This document shows, one piece after another, positions 9,247 through 19,000 of a stretch of DNA of 64,000 nucleotides. The stretch's first letter is position 1. Each line of letters opens with the position of its first letter. The notes under the pieces are model-generated. The model had not been told where the DNA came from. It searched no databases and saw only the letters and a program-made list of their open reading frames with translations. Source of the DNA: Alkalimonas cellulosilytica (lineage in GTDB: Bacteria > Pseudomonadota > Gammaproteobacteria > Enterobacterales > Alteromonadaceae); the NCBI RefSeq assembly GCF_036325985.1, contig NZ_JAUHLI010000015.1, forward strand, positions 31,418-95,417. Direction: 5' to 3'. Position numbers and translations under genes: made by a program.

Positions 9247-10053
9247 TTATGATTCGGTCAGTGTGCTTTTCGTCTGTTGGCTGGTTTTGCTATCGGCCCG
9301 GCGCAATAGTTCGCCAGCCAGCGCCAGATAGGCTTTAGCGCCAGTCGAGCTTTTGTCGTAATACATTACCGGTGAGCCAAAACTTGGCGCTTCAGCCAGC
9401 CGGATATTGCGTGGGATCACAGTACGATACACCTTGTCAGCAAAATGCTGCTTTAACTGCTCGGAGACATCGTTGGCCAGCCGGTTGCGCGGATCATACA
9501 TGGTGCGCAAAATACCTTCAATTTTCAAATCAGCGTTCACCACAGCGGCCAGCTGACGAATGGTGTCCATCAACGCGGTTAAGCCTTCGAGCGCATAATA
9601 CTCACACTGCATTGGCACCAGCACAGAATCGGCGGCAGCCATGGCATTGACCGTCAGCATATTCAACGAAGGCGGGCAATCGATAAAAACAAAATCATAG
9701 CTGTTGCGCCAGGGTTTCAGGGCATTGCGCAGCCGGAGCTCACGGGCAAATACATCCATCAGCCGCACTTCGGCGGCTGTCACATCGGAGTTCGCCGCCA
9801 CCAAATGGTAGCCACCGCTGGTTTCTTTGACCACCACCTGATCCAGTGGTTTTTCGTCCACCAGCAATTCGTAGGCGCTAGCCGGAACCTCGTATTTATC
9901 GACTCCACTGCCCATGGTGGCATTGCCCTGCGGATCCAAATCGATCAGCAATACCTTGCGCTTGGTTGCTGCCATCGACGCAGCGAGATTCACCGCTGTG
10001 GTGGTCTTCCCGACCCCACCTTTTTGGTTAGCAATTGCGATGACTTTTCCCAC
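9247..10053 (-). CDS. parA: Chromosome partitioning ATPase ParA
   Basis: A 268-residue deviant-Walker ATPase of the ParA/Soj family, which binds DNA non-specifically and moves ParB-parS complexes. The deviant Walker A is KGGVGKTTTA at residues 11-20, the Walker A' region is LLIDLDPQGNATMGSG, and Walker B is FVFIDCPPSLNMLTVNA. No N-terminal DNA-binding extension is present, so it is chromosomal rather than plasmid type Ia. It is paired with parB 14 bases downstream. Confidence 0.97.
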   Translation of the reverse strand: MGKVIAIANQKGGVGKTTTAVNLAASMAATKRKVLLIDLDPQGNATMGSGVDKYEVPASAYELLVDEKPLDQVVVKETSGGYHLVAANSDVTAAEVRLMDVFARELRLRNALKPWRNSYDFVFIDCPPSLNMLTVNAMAAADSVLVPMQCEYYALEGLTALMDTIRQLAAVVNADLKIEGILRTMYDPRNRLANDVSEQLKQHFADKVYRTVIPRNIRLAEAPSFGSPVMYYDKSSTGAKAYLALAGELLRRADSKTSQQTKSTLTES

Positions 10054-10076
10054 ACCAACCCCTTGTATGCCTGCTA

Positions 10077-10712
10077 TCAGGCGGTAATTTTTTTCAGTTC
10101 CACCAGATAGCGCTCCGCATCCTGCTCTGGCAGTTTCAGTGTATGTACAGCCGTTACTCTAACAAAATCCACTAAAGCTGCAATTTCTTCTTCCACCGCA
10201 GCGCCTTTCATGGCCAGAAAACGGCCATTTTCAGCGGGCAAATGCCGGCACCAGTGCAGCATATCATTCAAACTGGCAAAAGCCCGGCTTAGCACGGCAT
10301 CGTAGCCTTGCTGTGGTTGATGATCCTCTACCCGGCTTTGCAGTGGCTCAATATTACTTAGCCCCAGCTGGCGTTTCACTTCATTTAAAAAGCGAATGCG
10401 TTTGCCGAGGCTATCGAGCAACACAAAGTGTTTTTCTGGAAATAAAATTGCCAGCGGCACACCAGGTAAGCCGGGACCGGTACCAACATCGATAATATAC
10501 TGACAATCAGGCTGTTGCAGGTATGGCCCTACCACCAGGCTATCGAGCAAGTGACGTCCGACCATCTGCAGCGGCTCACGCACCGAGGTCAAATTGTAGG
10601 CTTTATTCCATTTGTGCAGTAACTGCAAAAAACCGATCAGTTGCTCACGCTGCAGTTCACTGACACTCAGGTTGGTTTGCGCCAGCAAACGATCGAGTTC
10701 AGCTCGCAGCAT
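10077..10712 (-). CDS. rsmG: 16S rRNA (guanine527-N7)-methyltransferase
   Basis: RsmG/GidB, 211 residues, methylates G527 of 16S rRNA. The SAM-binding loop is DVGTGPGLPGVPLAI, preceded by NLTSVREPLQMVGRHLLDS, both classical for this family. Its ATG overlaps the mnmG stop codon (TGATG at 10710-10714), so the two are translationally coupled, as in many bacteria near oriC. Confidence 0.96.
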   Translation of the reverse strand: MLRAELDRLLAQTNLSVSELQREQLIGFLQLLHKWNKAYNLTSVREPLQMVGRHLLDSLVVGPYLQQPDCQYIIDVGTGPGLPGVPLAILFPEKHFVLLDSLGKRIRFLNEVKRQLGLSNIEPLQSRVEDHQPQQGYDAVLSRAFASLNDMLHWCRHLPAENGRFLAMKGAAVEEEIAALVDFVRVTAVHTLKLPEQDAERYLVELKKITA

Positions 10713-12601
10713 CAGGCCGTTTTCCTTAGTAAGCCTTGTTTTTTCAAGTACACCAGCAGCAACGAGATGGCTGCCGGTGTAATGCCCGAAATACGGGTTG
10801 CCTGACCGACCGTTTCTGGTTGGGTCTGATTTAATTTTGCTACTACTTCGTTGGACAGCCCTTTCACTTGGCTGTAATCAAACTGAGCCGGTAAACGGGT
10901 TTGTTCGTGGCGTTTTTGTTTGTCAATTTCGTCCTGCTGCCGTTCAATATAGCCTTGGTATTTGATCTGGATCTCGACCTGCTCAGCAGCTAATGGATCA
11001 ATGCTGCCTGTGGCCAACCCTTCGATGGCTACCAGATCGCGATAGTTCACCTCAGGACGACGGATCAATTCTTCCAGGCTCGCTTCACGGCTTAGCGGTG
11101 TTTTAAGCAAGGCATTGACCTTATCAAGGGCCGGATGCTGCGGATGGATCCACTGCTGCTGCAGCCTTTGCCGCTCGAGCGCAATCTGTTCCATTTTTTC
11201 ATTGAACCGGGCCCAGCGCAGATCATCGACCAGACCAAGTTCACGGCCTTTGGCGGTTAAACGGGCATCGGCATTGTCTTCCCGCAGCATCAAACGGTAT
11301 TCCGCCCGGCTGGTAAACATGCGGTAGGGCTCTTTGGTTCCCAAAGTGGTGAGATCATCCACCAACACGCCCAGGTAGGCTTGTTCGCGCCCTGGTGCCC
11401 AGCTGTCTTTGCCCTGTACCTGCAAGGCCGCATTTAAACCTGCCAATAGCCCCTGGGCGCCGGCTTCTTCGTAACCAGTAGTGCCATTGATTTGGCCAGC
11501 GAAGAACAAACCACGGATAAATTTGGTTTCCAGTGAGTGTTTCAGATCGCGTGGATCAAAGAAATCGTATTCAATGGCATAGCCAGGCCGGGTAATGTGC
11601 GCATTTTCGAAGCCTTTGATCGAGCGCACCAGCTCGATTTGTATGTCAAACGGCAAACTGGTAGAAATACCGTTCGGATAGACTTCATGCGTCGTCAGGC
11701 CTTCTGGCTCAACAAAGATCTGATGCTGATCCTTATCGGCAAAGCGCATGATCTTATCTTCAATCGACGGGCAATAACGGGGGCCAATGCCTTCTATCAC
11801 ACCGGAATACATGGGTGAGCGATCCAAACCACCGCGGATCACGTCGTGGGTGTGCTGGTTGGTGTAAGTAATGTAACAAGGGATCTGCCTTGGATGCTGC
11901 TCGACCGAACCAATGTAAGAAAACACCGGCAAAGGCGTATCACCTGGCTGTGGCTGCATCACTGAAAAATCAATGCTTCTGGCATCAATACGTGGCGGGG
12001 TACCTGTTTTTAACCGATCCACCCGAAATGGCAATTCTCGTAAGCGTTTGGCAAGTTCTATTGCCGGAGGATCGCCGGCGCGTCCACCGCTGTAATTTTG
12101 CAAGCCAATATGGATCTGACCACCAAGGAAAGTTCCAGTGGTCAGCACCACGGCTTTAGCCATAAAGCGTAACCCCATCTGAGTGATTACGCCTTTGACC
12201 TGATCGTGCTCGACAATCAGATCATCACAGGCTTGCTGAAAAATAACCAGATTGGGTTGGTTTTCCAAGGTGTGTCGTATCGCCGCTTTGTACAGCTGAC
12301 GATCGGCCTGTGCCCGGGTGGCACGTACTGCTGGTCCCTTGGATGCATTCAAAGTGCGAAACTGGATCCCGGCCAGATCCGCAGCCTGGGCCATAGCTCC
12401 GCCTAAGGCATCAATTTCTTTGACCAGGTGCCCTTTACCAATACCCCCGATCGCCGGATTGCAAGACATCAGTCCCAGCGTATCAATATTGTGTGTCAGC
12501 AACAGCGTCTGCATGCCCATGCGTGCTGAAGCAAGGGCAGCTTCAGTGCCTGCATGGCCGCCGCCAATCACGATCACATCAAAGGTGGTTTGGTAGTGCA
12601 T
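10712..12601 (-). CDS. mnmG: tRNA uridine-5-carboxymethylaminomethyl modification enzyme MnmG
   Basis: MnmG (GidA), 629 residues, is the FAD-dependent partner of MnmE (encoded at 23861) in making cmnm5U34 in tRNA. The FAD-binding GGGHAGTEAA is at residues 13-22, with SCNPAIGGIGKGHL soon after, and the C-terminal helical domain has RPEVNYRDL. The start at 12601 has GAGG about six bases upstream. The probable origin of replication begins directly upstream of this start, the E. coli-type arrangement. Confidence 0.97.
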   Translation of the reverse strand: MHYQTTFDVIVIGGGHAGTEAALASARMGMQTLLLTHNIDTLGLMSCNPAIGGIGKGHLVKEIDALGGAMAQAADLAGIQFRTLNASKGPAVRATRAQADRQLYKAAIRHTLENQPNLVIFQQACDDLIVEHDQVKGVITQMGLRFMAKAVVLTTGTFLGGQIHIGLQNYSGGRAGDPPAIELAKRLRELPFRVDRLKTGTPPRIDARSIDFSVMQPQPGDTPLPVFSYIGSVEQHPRQIPCYITYTNQHTHDVIRGGLDRSPMYSGVIEGIGPRYCPSIEDKIMRFADKDQHQIFVEPEGLTTHEVYPNGISTSLPFDIQIELVRSIKGFENAHITRPGYAIEYDFFDPRDLKHSLETKFIRGLFFAGQINGTTGYEEAGAQGLLAGLNAALQVQGKDSWAPGREQAYLGVLVDDLTTLGTKEPYRMFTSRAEYRLMLREDNADARLTAKGRELGLVDDLRWARFNEKMEQIALERQRLQQQWIHPQHPALDKVNALLKTPLSREASLEELIRRPEVNYRDLVAIEGLATGSIDPLAAEQVEIQIKYQGYIERQQDEIDKQKRHEQTRLPAQFDYSQVKGLSNEVVAKLNQTQPETVGQATRISGITPAAISLLLVYLKKQGLLRKTA

Positions 12602-12701
12602 CTGGTGCCTCGAATGATTACGCTACGAATTCGCTACTAAGCAAAAAGGGCACGTATTGTACCCTGTTTCATAGCGTGGAACCAACCTGAAAATTAGCTT
12701 A

Positions 12702-12760
12702 GATCCTTAAGATCACTAAAGATCTAATTAAAGGATCTTTTTAAAGATCTTTTATTACTG
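12702..12760. other. DNA unwinding element: AT-rich GATC-led repeats
   Basis: GATC occurs at 12702, 12711, 12721, 12734 and 12746. The last three begin AT-rich blocks (GATCTAATTAAA, GATCTTTTTAAA, GATCTTTTATTA) at spacings of 13 and 12 bases. This resembles the three 13-mers (GATCT...) of the E. coli duplex unwinding element. Confidence 0.75.
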
Positions 12761-12871
12761 TTACTACTAAGCAACTGGTTTTCAGTGAGTAAGGGAAATT
12801 TAATCAGAAAGATCATTGCATTAGATCCGATCGGATCCTGTGATCAAGGTCGGATCCTGTAGGATCTAACC

Positions 12872-12880
12872 TATGGATAA
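12872..12880 (-). promoter_or_regulatory. DnaA box (one mismatch)
   Basis: Read on the minus strand this is TTATCCATA, one base from the consensus TTATCCACA. It faces the box at 12890 across nine bases. Confidence 0.55.
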
Positions 12881-12889
12881 CCATGCTAG

Positions 12890-12898
12890 TTATCCACA
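12890..12898 (+). promoter_or_regulatory. DnaA box (perfect)
   Basis: TTATCCACA, an exact match to the strong DnaA box, within the candidate oriC. Confidence 0.85.
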
Positions 12899-12962
12899 TG
12901 GTGGTGTGCGATGATTTCTATAAAGAGGATAAATACAGTTTGTTATTAGGTTTATACCTTAT

Positions 12963-12971
12963 TTATGCACA
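12963..12971 (+). promoter_or_regulatory. DnaA box (consensus TTATNCACA)
   Basis: TTATGCACA fits the general DnaA consensus. It lies toward mioC, where the E. coli origin has its distal boxes. Confidence 0.7.
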
Positions 12972-13045
12972 AAAATAAGTTTTACAACTAAAATCTGTGT
13001 GTAAGCTGATGGTAAGTGGTGTTCAAGTACGATCAAAGGATCGTG

Positions 13046-13483
13046 CTAACTCAGTTTAGCCAGGTATTCGGGTAGCCAGATCAGAGCTTGATCCTCCGGT
13101 AATTCCGGCATTTGCACATCAATTTCCAATGCTGGCAGCAGCAGTCTGGCACCCAGTTGCTGCAATAAAGCCGACATGGTTCTGCCCGCCTGGCAAAAAG
13201 TATCGTAGCTGGAATCACCTAAAGTGATCACAGCAAAGGAAATTGTGGTAAGATCTGGCCGATCTTGTGCTAATCGATCCGCGAAGGGTTGAATATTATC
13301 AGGCAGATCCCCTGCGCCATAAGTGGATGTGATCACCAGCCAGCTGTTGCTGTCGTTGAGTTGATCCAATTCAGGAGTTAACTGAAGCTGCGCTTCAAAG
13401 CCTCCTAAAGCCATGGTTTCCGCAACCTGTTCTGCCACATATTCCGCTGCACCCATCTGGCTGCCGACAAGGATTTTGATCAT
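13046..13483 (-). CDS. mioC: MioC-like flavodoxin
   Basis: A 145-residue FMN-binding flavodoxin. The phosphate-binding start is ILVGSQMGAAEYVAEQVAE, followed by the flavin-contact segments TSTYGAGDLPDN and TLGDSSYDTFCQAG. MioC proteins donate electrons, for example to biotin synthase in vitro. The gene next to oriC and transcribed toward it matches E. coli mioC. The ATG at 13483 has AAAGGACA upstream. Confidence 0.9.
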   Translation of the reverse strand: MIKILVGSQMGAAEYVAEQVAETMALGGFEAQLQLTPELDQLNDSNSWLVITSTYGAGDLPDNIQPFADRLAQDRPDLTTISFAVITLGDSSYDTFCQAGRTMSALLQQLGARLLLPALEIDVQMPELPEDQALIWLPEYLAKLS

Positions 13484-13521
13484 TGATCTGTCCTTTGGTT
13501 TGTTGAATGTTTGACTATACT

Positions 13522-13647
13522 ATACCCGTCGTCTTTCAAAATGCACGGGTGTTGGCTGCGATCGTCCACCCCAATCACTTAGTACTGCTAAGCTCATGGG
13601 GATGAACGGTCTTGCCGCCTACGCGCATTTAGAAATCCATTGGGTAT
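13522..13647. repeat. 126-bp imperfect palindromic intergenic element
   Basis: The left half starts ATACCC and the right half ends GGGTAT. When the right half is reversed and complemented the halves share TTTC-AAATGC, TTCATCCCC-like and CTTAG blocks around a centre near 13585 (CTTAGTACTGCTAAG, 13578-13592). Size and symmetry are like ERIC-type or other non-coding repeats of gammaproteobacteria. No second copy was noticed in this window. It occupies the divergent mioC-deaD gap and would form a long hairpin in RNA. Confidence 0.65.
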
Positions 13648-13778
13648 GCCATTGGAAGATGATTTGGCGGTGCAATGGGCATTGCCGGATTTTTGGTGTT
13701 TTTACTGCCTGGCAGGCAAGGTAAAGACCAGAATAGCACAACCATGCTGCCTGCCTGTGTATTGAGGTTTTATTATTT

Positions 13779-15542
13779 ATGTCTGAAGTGACATCTTTTG
13801 CTGAACTGGATCTGCCCGAAGCGGTATTAAAAGCTGTAGCTGAACTGGGTTATGAAACGCCATCGCCGATTCAGGCGGAGTCGATCCCAAAACTTTTGGC
13901 AGGCAATGATTTGCTTGGCCAAGCGCAGACAGGTACTGGCAAAACAGCAGCTTTTGCTTTGCCTCTGTTAGCTCGGCTTGAAGCTGGCCAACGTGAGCCG
14001 CAAATTCTGGTGCTGGCACCTACCCGTGAACTGGCGATCCAGGTGGCAGAAGCGTTTCAGTCCTACGCCAAGTACCTGCCACAATTTCATGTACTGCCGA
14101 TTTATGGTGGCCAGAGCTACAGCAACCAGTTGCGTTCATTAAAACGAGGTTGTCAGGTGGTGGTGGGCACGCCAGGCCGTATTATGGACCATTTGGAGCG
14201 TGGCACCCTGGTGCTGGATAAACTAAAAGCCATTGTGCTGGATGAAGCCGATGAAATGCTGCGGATGGGCTTTATCGATGATGTACAAACCATCATGGAT
14301 AAAACCCCACCGGGCCGTCAGGTGGCGATGTTCTCAGCCACCATGCCAACGCAAATCCGTGCCATTGCTCAGAAACACCTAAGCAATGCGCATGAGATCA
14401 AAATTGTCACTAAAACCAGCACAGTAGAGCGTATTACCCAGCGCTTTGTGCTGCTTGAGAACAATCAGAAGCTGGATGCGTTGACGCGTTTGCTGGAAGG
14501 CGAAGATTACGATGCCAGTATTGTGTTTGTCCGTACCAAAAGTGCTACTGAAGAAATTGCGGTAAAACTGGGGGCCCGTGGCTACGCAGTGGCTAGTTTA
14601 AATGGTGATATGAACCAGACTCACCGTGAACAAACCATCCGTCGAATCAAGGATGGTCAGCTGGATGTGATTGTAGCGACCGATGTTGCTGCCCGTGGTC
14701 TGGATGTGGAGCGCATCAGTCTGGTGGTGAACTACGACATTCCATACGACAGTGAAGCCTATGTCCACCGGATTGGCAGGACCGGCCGGGCTGGCCGTGA
14801 AGGCAAGGCGATTTTGTTTGTCTCGCCGCGCGAGCGTCGTTTATTGCGCAGCATTGAGCAAGCGACTCGTCAGCCGATTGAGCAGATGACACTGCCTACC
14901 GGTGCCGTGATTGAACAGCGCCGGATTGATAACTTCCGGGCGGAGTTGGCGCAGTCGATTGAAACCCAGGATCTCACCTTCTTTCAGGAGTTGATTGCCA
15001 AGTGGCAGGAAACACTGGATTGTGGTGATAATGAGCTGGCTGCTGCTTTGCTTTATATGGCGCAAAAAGATCAACCGTTGAACGTAGCTGCTCAATTCCC
15101 GGCGCTGCGTGAACCAAGCAGCAAACGTGATCGGGAACGCAGTGATCGCCCGGTACGTGAGCGCGGTGACCGGCCTGATCGTGCGGAGCGTGGCCCTCGT
15201 CAGCGTCGTGAGATGAAAGGCGACTACACCACCTACCGCATTGAAGTAGGTAAAGAGCATGGGGTGCGTGCTGGCGATATCGTTGGTGCTATTGCCAATG
15301 AAGCCAATATCGACAGCCAGTTCATTGGTAACATTAAATTGTTTGATCAGTTCAGTACCGTTGAGCTGCCAGCCAGCATGCCGCAGGAAATTTTCCAGCA
15401 CCTGAAGAAGGTGTATGTGCGCAAGCAAAAGCTGAATATCTCGGTCGATTCGGGTGCTGGCGAGCGCCGAAGTGGTCCTGGACCTCGTCCGGGCGCAGGT
15501 CCACGCCCTGGTGCTGCGCCTAAACGCCGCTCGCAATCATAA
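13779..15542 (+). CDS. deaD: DEAD-box RNA helicase DeaD/CsdA
   Basis: A 587-residue ATP-dependent RNA helicase of the DeaD/CsdA group, which acts in ribosome assembly and RNA decay at low temperature. Motifs in order: Q motif near residue 28, AQTGTGKT, PTRELAIQ, TPGRIMDH, DEAD inside VLDEADEML near residue 155, SATMP, and HRIGRTGRAGR. An Arg/Asp-rich linker follows, then a DbpA-type RNA-binding domain (about 482-560) and a Gly/Pro/Arg tail. The long upstream gap (from 13484) contains the palindromic element. TGAGG lies eleven bases before the ATG. Confidence 0.96.
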   Translation: MSEVTSFAELDLPEAVLKAVAELGYETPSPIQAESIPKLLAGNDLLGQAQTGTGKTAAFALPLLARLEAGQREPQILVLAPTRELAIQVAEAFQSYAKYLPQFHVLPIYGGQSYSNQLRSLKRGCQVVVGTPGRIMDHLERGTLVLDKLKAIVLDEADEMLRMGFIDDVQTIMDKTPPGRQVAMFSATMPTQIRAIAQKHLSNAHEIKIVTKTSTVERITQRFVLLENNQKLDALTRLLEGEDYDASIVFVRTKSATEEIAVKLGARGYAVASLNGDMNQTHREQTIRRIKDGQLDVIVATDVAARGLDVERISLVVNYDIPYDSEAYVHRIGRTGRAGREGKAILFVSPRERRLLRSIEQATRQPIEQMTLPTGAVIEQRRIDNFRAELAQSIETQDLTFFQELIAKWQETLDCGDNELAAALLYMAQKDQPLNVAAQFPALREPSSKRDRERSDRPVRERGDRPDRAERGPRQRREMKGDYTTYRIEVGKEHGVRAGDIVGAIANEANIDSQFIGNIKLFDQFSTVELPASMPQEIFQHLKKVYVRKQKLNISVDSGAGERRSGPGPRPGAGPRPGAAPKRRSQS

Positions 15543-15559
15543 TCGCGCTTTTTTGTCTG

Positions 15560-15589
15560 AAAACCTGCTCTTCGTGGCAGGTTTTTTTT
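15560..15589 (+). terminator. Rho-independent terminator after deaD
   Basis: The stem AAAACCTGC/GCAGGTTTT with an eight-base loop is followed by a T tract, 17 bases past the deaD stop. Confidence 0.85.
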
Positions 15590-15648
15590 ATTGAAAAATA
15601 CCGTTTGGCCCCATAGATCCAGTCCATACCCTCTTGTCGGAGTTTGCT

Positions 15649-16074
15649 ATGATCCTGGCCTGCCCACATTGCCATCGTTTAAACCGCCTGCCTAAGGAGC
15701 GCCTGAATGCTCAGCCCAGTTGTGGCCAGTGCAAGCAACCGCTTTTTTCCGGCCAGGTAGTGGAATTAACCTCCGCTAACTTTGCGCAGCATGCGGAGAA
15801 ATCTGAGTTGCCTTTGCTGGTTGATTTTTGGGCGCCTTGGTGTGGGCCTTGCGTGCAGTTTGCCCCGGTATTTGCCGGTTTGGCTGCCGAGCTGGAACCT
15901 GGACTACGGCTGGCAAAGATCAATACCGAGCAGCAGCAAGCTCTGGCTGGTCGCTTTGCTATTCGCTCCATCCCGACGCTGATGCTGTTTCAGCAGGGCA
16001 AGGTACTGGCGCAGCAAAGTGGGGCCATGCCAAAACAGCAACTGCTGCAGTGGTTACGGCAAAATTTGCACTAA
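15649..16074 (+). CDS. trxC: Thioredoxin 2 (zinc-binding N terminus)
   Basis: A 141-residue TrxC-type protein-disulfide reductase. An N-terminal zinc ribbon (CPHC and CGQC pairs) precedes a thioredoxin fold with active site WCGPC in VDFWAPWCGPC and the cis-proline region IRSIPTLMLF. An upstream TTG at 15634 is in frame, but GGAG six bases before the ATG at 15649 favours the latter, which gives MILACPHCHRL. The stop overlaps that of the convergent SNF2-helicase gene by three bases. Confidence 0.95.
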   Translation: MILACPHCHRLNRLPKERLNAQPSCGQCKQPLFSGQVVELTSANFAQHAEKSELPLLVDFWAPWCGPCVQFAPVFAGLAAELEPGLRLAKINTEQQQALAGRFAIRSIPTLMLFQQGKVLAQQSGAMPKQQLLQWLRQNLH

Positions 16075-19000
16075 CTAAATAACTGCAGCAATTCGTCGGC
16101 GCTGCCTTGCCAGACGCCTTGCTGACTGCCACTAAACAGGCTATCGGCCAGGGCCTGCTTTTGCTGTTGCAGCAGCTGTATTTTTTGCTCCACCGTATCC
16201 TTGGCGATCAGTTTGTAGACAAAGACTTTTTTGTCCTGGCCAATGCGGTGTGCCCTGTCGGTGGCTTGTTGCATCACGGCCGGGTTCCACCAGGGATCAT
16301 AGTGAATCACCGTATCGGCAGCGGTTAAATTCAAACCGGTACCACCGGCTTTTAAGCTGATTAAAAACAGCGGTACATCACCTTGCTGGAAACTGTCGAT
16401 TTGCTGCTGACGTTTTTTGGTCTGGCCGGTCAGTTTGGCGTAAGGAATGGCCTGTTGCTGCATCACTTCTTCTATCAGCGCCAGCATACTGGTGAACTGA
16501 CTGAAAATAATGATTTTACGCCCTTCCTCGATCATCTCCGGTACATTTTGCGTCAGCCAGTCCAGTTTGGCACTGCTTTGTACTTTCTGGGCACTGGCCA
16601 GTTTAACCAGGCGCGCATCGCAGCAGGCCTGACGTAATTTCAGCAGCGCATCCAGGAACTCAATCTGGCTTTTGGCCAGGCCTTTTTCCGCAAACAACTG
16701 ACGGATATGGCTTTCCATACTGAGGCGAATGCTGTCGTACAACTGGCGTTGGTCGGCTTCCATCGCCAGATACTGGTCGATTTCGATTTTCTCTGGCAAT
16801 TCGCTCATCACTTCGCTTTTGGTGCGCCGCAGTAAAAACGGCGCCACCCGTTGCTGCAATTCCAGCCCGCGCTGCGGGTGTTGCTCGCGCTCTATTGGCC
16901 GGCGAAATTGTTTGCGAAAAAAAGCATCACTGCCCAGCAAACCCGGTAGGGCAAAGTCGAACAGGGATTTCAGCTCGCCCAGATGGTTTTCCAGCGGGGT
17001 ACCGGATAAACACAAGCGGAAATGGCCCTGCAATTTGCGGATAGCTGCCGTGGTCTGACTGCGGCTGTTTTTAATCTGCTGGGCTTCGTCCAACACGATG
17101 TGGCTGAACTGATGCTGCTGATAGTACTTCAGATCCCGTGCCATCAAGGGGTAGGTGGTGATGATAAGCTCCGCTTCGGCCAGTTGTTGCAAGGCTTTGC
17201 CGCGTTGCTGGCCATGGATCACCTGTACATTCAGCTCCGGCGTGAAGCGTTCGGCTTCCTGTTGCCAGTTGCCTATCAGACTGGTAGGGCAAATCACCAG
17301 CGCCTGCAGCCGGCTTTGCTGTTTTTGTTGCAGCAAAAACGCCAGCGTTTGCAGGGTTTTACCCAGCCCCATATCATCGGCCAGAATGCCGCCAAAGCCG
17401 TACCGCTGCAAAAAGACCAGCCAGTTCAGGCCCTGTTGCTGGTAAGGCCGAAGCTCGGCAGCTAAACCAGCCGGAACTGTGATGCTTTCAATGCCCTGGA
17501 AGTTTTGTAATTTCTGACTAAGTGCCCGGATATCACTGGCCTGATGAAAACTCAGCTGCTGCTCGGGCAATTGCTGCAACAGGGCACTGCGGTATGAAGG
17601 CAAGCGCAGACTGCTGGCATCGCTGCCTTGCTGCAAAAATTCCTGCAGGGTACTGAATAACGGTTGAAGTTGATTGGCTGGCAGCTTCAGGGTACGGCCA
17701 TCCGGCAAGGGCAGCCAGAGGATGCTGTCTGGCTCGGGTTCACCGTGCTGCTGCAACCACTGCTGCACCAATGGCAGCATCGGCAGCCGTTCATCCCCCA
17801 GTTGCACATGCATATCCAGCTGGAACCAACCCGGGTGATCGCTGTGCACCTCAAATTCGGTGTCGGCTTCAATGATGCCCAGATCAAAGTCGGCACTTTG
17901 CTGGATAGTCCAACCCTGCTGTTGCAACCAGGGTTTATCGCGTTCCAGCCATTCCAGCCAGGCGACCGGGCTGTCGTCTACCACCGAAAAATAACGCACC
18001 GCACCGTGGTGGGCATGTTCAGGGTACAGCTGAGAGTCTTGTAATTGTTCGATCGCAGCCTGTTCCTGTTCGGGCTGGCGCTCAATGGCGAAATGTTGCT
18101 GGCCCTGGCAGTGGTGATGGAGTTTGGGCGCATCGACTGCCATGGCCGCCAGTTCTACCGGGCCATAGCGAAAACAAAGCTCTGCCACCGGCAGGTTACG
18201 CCGGCCTTTTTGCTGCATACCAAGCTTCAGCACTGCTTGAGGCGCTTGCTGAATGCTTTCAATCTGGATATCGGCCGGTGGTGGTAATTGCTCGGTTGGC
18301 AACGCCTGTTGCATGCCCAGCCAAAGCTGAGCCAGCTCTGCTTCCGGTACCTTGGGAATATTCAGCAGGTGCTGCAGCTGTTCGCCACTTAACCGGGTGT
18401 GGATGGGACCCATTTCGAAGCGGCTTTCATCCAGGTACATCGGTGGTGTGGTATCAATTAACCGCCAGTTTGGTAAGCCTTCCAGTGTTAACTGCAACAG
18501 ATGGTGTTCATCTTGTTGCTGCCAGCTGAGCTTGAGTTGTCGGCCCGGGCCTGGCTTTACTTCTTGCTGTACTTTTTGCCAGAAGCAGCGGCCACTTTGC
18601 AGCATGCTTTGCAGCGCCAGTGCGCCCCAGCGCTCTTTTAACAGCATCTGCCCAAAGCGATTCTGGCTGCTGATAAGGCCGAGCAGACGAAAATCTTCGC
18701 TGCAGCCCCAGTGGGGGATATAGCCCTGGCGGTAATCGTGCTCGCTAAGCAGGCTGCCCTGACCAAAGCCACCTTTTTTCAGTCGTCTGGCCCGGCGCGG
18801 ACTGACACTAAGGCCTTGCTCGGTCAGATCCAGTAAAAACAACACCCTATCTTTGTATTCCAGCTCGACCGGCTGTTGCTCCAACTGCTGCAAGCTATTG
18901 AGCCAGAGCTGGACTTTGTCTTGCTGTTGCTGATGTTGTTGCTGTTGCAACTGAATAACCTTAAGCAGCACCGCCAGGGTGTGTTTGCAATTAACCGCCA

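Larger units (their letters stand above)
12695..13045. other. oriC: Probable chromosomal replication origin (oriC)
   Basis: The 444 bases between mnmG and mioC carry no gene. They hold at least 14 GATC sites between 12702 and 13042 (about one is expected by chance in that length), concentrated at 12702-12749 and 12811-12866. There is an AT-rich part beside mnmG with repeated GATC-led blocks, then DnaA boxes at 12872-12880, 12890-12898 and 12963-12971 and a weaker one at 12996-13004. Gene order, orientation and layout (unwinding element on the mnmG side, boxes toward mioC) match the E. coli oriC. GATC density suggests Dam/SeqA control. No clear IHF site was seen. Confidence 0.85.

Noticed and set aside
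13659..13724. 21-codon leader frame before deaD
   Set aside because: It has no suitable ribosome site spacing and no conserved feature; likely chance.
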